The position numbers were made by a program, and so were the translations under genes. Below are positions 59,851 to 64,000 of a stretch of DNA of 64,000 nt, piece after piece. This stretch comes from Jacaranda mimosifolia (lineage: Eukaryota; Streptophyta; Magnoliopsida; Lamiales; Bignoniaceae). A model generated the notes under the pieces. It did no database searches, was not told the DNA's origin, and worked only from the letters and a program-made list of their open reading frames with translations. Position 1 is the stretch's first letter. Every line of letters starts with the position of its first letter. The DNA is taken from the NCBI GenBank assembly GCA_018894105.1, contig CM032127.1, positions 32,104,260-32,168,259 of the forward strand. Reading direction: 5' to 3'.

Positions 59851-60950
59851 GGGAAGTGAGCAAAAGGTTTGAAAACTCCAGAGATCCATTTATGGACTCA
59901 AACAAGCATCCAGAAGTTGGAACATACGTTTTGACAAAATAATCAATTCGCTTGGCTTTGTCAAAAATAAGTATGAACCATGTGTGTATAAGAAGGCTAG
60001 TGAGAGTAGTATACATTTTATTGTGCTTTACATCGATGACATCCTTTCATTGGGAATGAAGTAGGAATATTATAGTGTACTAAAGCATAGTTATCTACAT
60101 AATTCTCCATGAAGAATTTAGGAGAAGCATTCTACGTATTGGGAATATATATCTATAGAGATAGATCTAAGTAGATGCTAGGGCTATCCCAAACCCCATA
60201 TATTGACAAGATACTAAAGAGGTTTAGTATGGAAAAATCCAATAAGGGATTTATTCCCGTGGGACATGGCATTCATCTCTCCAAGTCTATGGCCCCCAAG
60301 ACAGAGGAAGCGAAATGAAGGATGTCTCACATACCTTATACCTAGGCTATTAGTAGCATAATGTATGCAATTCAATGTACAAGACCAGATATGGCACACT
60401 CGCCAAGTGTTACGAGTATGTTCTAATCCAATCTCTGTACGAGTTACTGGATAGCCTTAAAATCAATCCTTAGGTATTTGAGAAGGACTAAGGACTTTTT
60501 TTGGGTATACAACGATAGAGAATTGAAAGTAGATGGGTTTTTGGATTTAAGTTTCCAATCCGATGTAAATGACCTCAAATCCACTTTTAAATTTATATTT
60601 GGCCTCAACGGTGGCATGGTAAGTTGGAACAGTTCCAAACAAGACACCAGGGTTGATTCCCCCACCGAAGCAGAATATATTGCGGCTTCGGAAGCTATAA
60701 AGGAAGGTGTTTGGATGAAAAACTTCATTTAATTGTTAAATGTAGTGCCTAGCACTGTCAAGCTAGTAGTTGTCTATTGTGACAACATTGGGGCAATGGC
60801 GCAAGCCAAGGAGCTAAGATCTTATTAGAAATCGAAGCACATTTTAATGTGATATCATTTGATTCTAAATATCATTGATAAAGGCGACATTTGAGTGGAA
60901 AAAGTTGCCTCAGAAGAGAAGATAGGTCTCCATGCCATATGGCATTAGCT
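59851..60950 (+). pseudogene. Copia C RT (rest) and RNase H
   Basis: After the solo LTR: SIYGLKQASRSWNIRFDK, then VLYIDDILS with an intact Y-x-D-D box near 60024, followed by a frame-shifted stretch. RNase H is open at 60478-60732 (FLDLSFQSDVNDLKS, SPTEAEYIAASEAIKEGVW) and continues with VYCDNIGAMAQAKELRS. Stops at 60731 and later inactivate it. Part of the connection region between RNase H and the purine tract is deleted. Confidence 0.85.
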
Positions 60951-60953
60951 TTA

Positions 60954-60968
60954 GGGCAAGTGGGAGAT
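60954..60968 (+). other. Polypurine tract of copy C
   Basis: GGGCAAGTGGGAGAT directly before the 3' LTR, which starts TATTAGAATAG, a mutated TGTTGGAATAG. Confidence 0.85.
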
Positions 60969-63134
60969 TATTAGAATAGTGCCCAGCAAGCCAATTAGAT
61001 TATCCTTGTATAAGCTATTTCTTTGTAAAACAATCTTAATTGAATGATATTCTTTATATAACTTTCTTCATCTTATGCTCTTTATTACGTCACTTGCATT
61101 TGGATGAAGTCCTGAGATTACTCATGACTATGGGACTTGGTTTGAAGACCATGGAATAAGCCTCGCACGGTCGTGATCTTAAATCTTTCAAGTTGTAGGA
61201 TCTTACTAGATGGGGCATCTAAGATCTGAATAGACTTGCACTAATAATGCATAAATCCAAGAGTTGGATATTGTTCGGTTTAATTGAGAAACCAGATGAG
61301 ATATGGGTGCATGTTAGAAAAAAAGAAACTGAAGTCCTACCAGAGACCCACTAGACAGTTATAGTAGCAAGTCGGTAGTGGCAAGTTCTCCAACTTACAC
61401 TAGTGCATATTGTTAATCCTTTGACTCTTCCTTGACCACTTAGTGGGTCTTTCGAGTTGAGGTTAGGTATAAGCTACTTGGCATGGAGGTTTGTGAGATC
61501 TAAGATGGAATCCGACTCCTCGCTTTTGTAAAGGGCGAATGCATCTCCTATGTATTCTATAATGATCGATTCTAAGAAATCATTACGCAAGGTGATGTGA
61601 CAATTTGGAAGAGGAGTTTTTCGAACATGAGGTCACACAAAAGAATTGAATATTGAGAATAGAAACATAGCATGAGGCTATTAGGGAGTGAACAAAATCT
61701 TGTCCTATGCCTCATTCGGGAGATAGGAGATGGAATGACCGTATTTACGTGATAAGCATAGAGCTATAATGGTTCTCCAAAACATTCATTTTGGCCAGTT
61801 AGTTGGGTACCATGGGTTTAAGGTTGGACATCGACCATGGAGATAGAGTACTCTTCAATTAATGAGATTAATTGAATAGAGTCGATTAGTTTAAAATAAA
61901 AGTTTTTTAAACTAAAATGAATATTTGATGTTCAAAAGTCAGAAGGAGTTGTGAGCCCATGTCCAATGAATGGTAGAACCTATTGGGTCACACACAAAAG
62001 CCATTTAGTTTCCTATTTGATATAAAAAAGATTTTCTAAGTGTTAGAAAATTATCTCCTAATGGACCAATTTTAAGGTACCAATTTAGAAGGTCAATTTT
62101 GGCTTGATTAATTTAAGTGTTAAATTAATCAATTAATTTAAGGAGTTAATTATTTGGTTTCAACATGACCATCAATTGGTCAAGTTAACTTAAAGAGTTA
62201 AATAAACAAAATTCAAGCTTAAGAGCTGAACTTTTGAATTAAGAGTTAAGTCAAAGGTTAATTAATTAAATTAAAGTGTTTAATTTAATTAATGGGAAGA
62301 ACACGTTTTGGTGGAAAAATTGAAATGAAATGTTCATTTGAATTAGCATTTTAATTAACTTGAAATTAAATTTCAAATGTAATTAAAATGCAAGTAAAAT
62401 TTAAATTAGATTTGAATTTGCATTTGCCACCTTGGCAAATTGCAAGTTTGCTGCCCCTTCTCCTCATTGGAGGTGTGATGCCACCTTTACATCACACCTT
62501 TTAGCCTCTATATATAGATATAGAGAGAGAGGGCTGGTCATTATGTCAAAAAGGTCTGAAGAATTAGAATCTCCACCATTCCCTCCAAAATCATTGAAAG
62601 CATTACATTCGTGTATTAAAAGCTTTGCTCTCTTCTTCTTCTTCCATACCAAAAATAGGCCCCCACCATAGATTATCTCTGGACTTATTCCAGCTTATAA
62701 GCTAGAGATTTTGGAAGATCTATTTGGTGTAAAGATCATATCAATAGAGGCAAACAAGTGAGTTTGCTACGGTTTGAAGATCCACTTGCGCAGAGTCTGA
62801 TTTGGCAATTTTATCCAGAGAGATCCAGAAAGCTTTTTGGCTTGAATTTTTCACTGAGATTTCCCCAAGGTGTGGAGCAGCTCCAATAATTTTTTTGCGA
62901 TTTTGTATGTGATTTGACAAAGATAAAAATTGTTCCACTCCTGCTGCCCATTTTCTGGCAATTTCTGGATTTGTGAAAGGTTCCTCTCATTCTTCTTGGA
63001 TTTTTCAATTTCAAGGTAACACTCTATCAAAATCTGAATTTTATGCTTGATTTGATCCTAGTTAGTATGTAAGCACTAGTTTATTAAGATTTTGAAGTTT
63101 TTATAATTGGTTCCTAGTACCTTACTAGCTTTCA
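60969..63134 (+). repeat. Copia C 3' LTR
   Basis: 2166 bp, ending ACTAGCTTTCA before the target duplication AAGAA. TATA block at 62508-62523. The region 61800-61850 holds the decayed CCATGG/CCATGGAG inverted repeat. The LTR partner lies at 45525-47781. Confidence 0.9.
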
Positions 63135-64000
63135 AAGAAATAGGTTAAAACCAAAGCAAGTTGTTTCTACTATGGTGAAAAAGGGCACTGGAAAAGAAAC
63201 TGCAAGGCTTACCTTGCAACCCTTGAGAAGGGTACGTATTTTATTGAAGTGCATTTAATGACCAATTCTTCCTTATTGGTATTTGATGTCGTAAGTGGTT
63301 CTCACCTTTATAATTCGTTTCAGAGGATGAAAAGAAGAAAGAGTCTGCATGAAGGGGATATGATCATCTGCCTAGGAAATGGAGCAAGAGTTGCGGCCAT
63401 GGTCCAAGGCATCATGAAGTTAGACTTGGGAAATTCTACTATTGTACTTAATATAGCTTATTGTGTACCATATCTTGTTAAGAACATTATATCAATTCTC
63501 ATTCTTGATTATGAAGGACATGATTTTCCTTTATCGAATTGGACATTGAAGGCATTGAAGAATGGTTCTTTAATTGCTAAATATACATTGATTAACGGGT
63601 TATACGTAGACGAATCTCAACCTTCACTAATGCACATTTAATCAAGTAAAAGAAAATTTGATAACCATGAAGATATCATCCTTTGGCATGCAAGACTTGG
63701 GCGTATCTCTAAAAATAGGATGAGTAAGATGGAAGCTCTCAAAGCACTAAAAGTTAGTGGTATTGAGGACATTCCTATTTGTGAATTTTGTTTTAAGGGA
63801 AAAATGACTAAGGCTCATTTTGGAAGATAGTCGAATTGCTCCATAAGTCCCTTAAATTTGATCTATACGGATATTTGAGGCCCACTAAGAGTTAGTGTGA
63901 GTAATAGTTGTTCGTACTTCATCACGTTCATTGATGATTATAGATGGTTTGGACAGCGTATCTTATGAAGTAAAAGTCCGAAGCCTTTGAAAAGTTCAAA
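63135..64000 (+). pseudogene. Copia B gag C-terminus, protease and integrase start (resumed after copy C)
   Basis: Copy B continues: zinc knuckle near 63163 (CFYYGEKGHWKRNC; the second Cys is now Tyr), then an open stretch 63249-63641 with VFDVVSGSHLYN (degraded protease active site), LGNGARVAAMVQGIMKLDLGN and LKNGSLIAKYT. A stop follows SLMHI. Next come ILWHARLGRISKNRMSK and CEFCFKGKMTKAHF (integrase zinc finger) and, at the window edge, SYFITFIDDYRWFGQ. The element runs off the right side. Confidence 0.85.

Larger units (their letters stand above)
45525..63134 (+). mobile_element. Copia copy C: full-length element with both LTRs and TSD AAGAA, carrying two nested insertions
   Basis: 5' LTR 45525-47781 and 3' LTR 60969-63134 are flanked by AAGAA on both sides (45520-45524 and 63135-63139), and copy B's gag continues across them (basic linker before, zinc knuckle after). 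Inside: PBS, leader, gag-pol and a purine tract. Two later insertions split pol: a gypsy element at 51280-56504 and a solo LTR at 57637-59850. Without these and their duplications the element is about 10.2 kb, giving the family's size. In a stretch of about 150 bp compared by eye the two LTRs differ at something like one base in eight to ten, so it is old. Confidence 0.94.

Noticed and set aside
1..64000. Host protein-coding genes, tRNA or rRNA genes
   Set aside because: Every coding trace with recognisable motifs belongs to a transposon; no tRNA-like cloverleaf or rRNA segment was noticed by eye, though a covariance-model search was not possible.

Overview
The window looks like intergenic DNA of a large, repeat-rich flowering-plant nuclear genome. 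It is AT-rich, and every coding trace I can identify belongs to a plant transposon family: Ty1/copia and Ty3/gypsy LTR retrotransposons, an En/Spm (CACTA) DNA transposon and a Tourist-like MITE. I see no host gene, rRNA, tRNA or CRISPR array. The species cannot be named from the sequence.

The backbone is one copia family with unusually long LTRs (about 2.2 kb, starting TGTTGGAATAGTGCC, with a TATA block CTATATATAGATATAG), a primer-binding site TGGTATCGGAGCC (initiator-Met tRNA type), a noncoding leader of about 1.9 kb, then gag-protease-integrase-RT-RNase H and a purine-rich tract. LTR start, PBS and polyprotein style resemble the Angela/BARE-1 lineage (inference). At least seven copies are stacked, mostly inserted into one another: X (LTR, 1-1531, +), A (1532-21770, -), F (21771-33058, +), E (leader only, 33059-34555), D (34556-40631, +, runs on beyond the window), B (40632-45524 and 63135-64000, +), C (45525-63134, +), plus two solo LTRs (22337-24612 and 57637-59850).

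Into this backbone went four clearly delimited insertions. (1) A 16.4-kb CACTA element at 1944-18392 interrupts the RNase H region of copy A; it has CACTACAA termini, subterminal TTTGCTAC repeats, a 3-bp TGG duplication, a TNP2-type transposase gene and a second TNPA/Transposase_24-type gene, both on the minus strand. (2) A 387-bp MITE at 33858-34244 with a TTA duplication sits in the leader of copy E. (3) A Ty3/gypsy element at 51280-56504 (minus strand, duplication CTTAT) sits in the integrase of copy C and lacks its own integrase and most of its 3' LTR. (4) A solo copia LTR at 57637-59850 (duplication GGGAA) sits in the RT of copy C.

All genes are degraded by stops, frameshifts or deletions, so nothing here looks autonomous. 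The order of insertion can be read directly: E before D, D before B, B before C, C before the gypsy element and its solo LTR; A before X and before the CACTA element. The most interesting structures are the near-complete CACTA element whose in-frame stops are all TAG, and conserved inverted repeats in the copia LTR and leader that may be RNA or regulatory elements.
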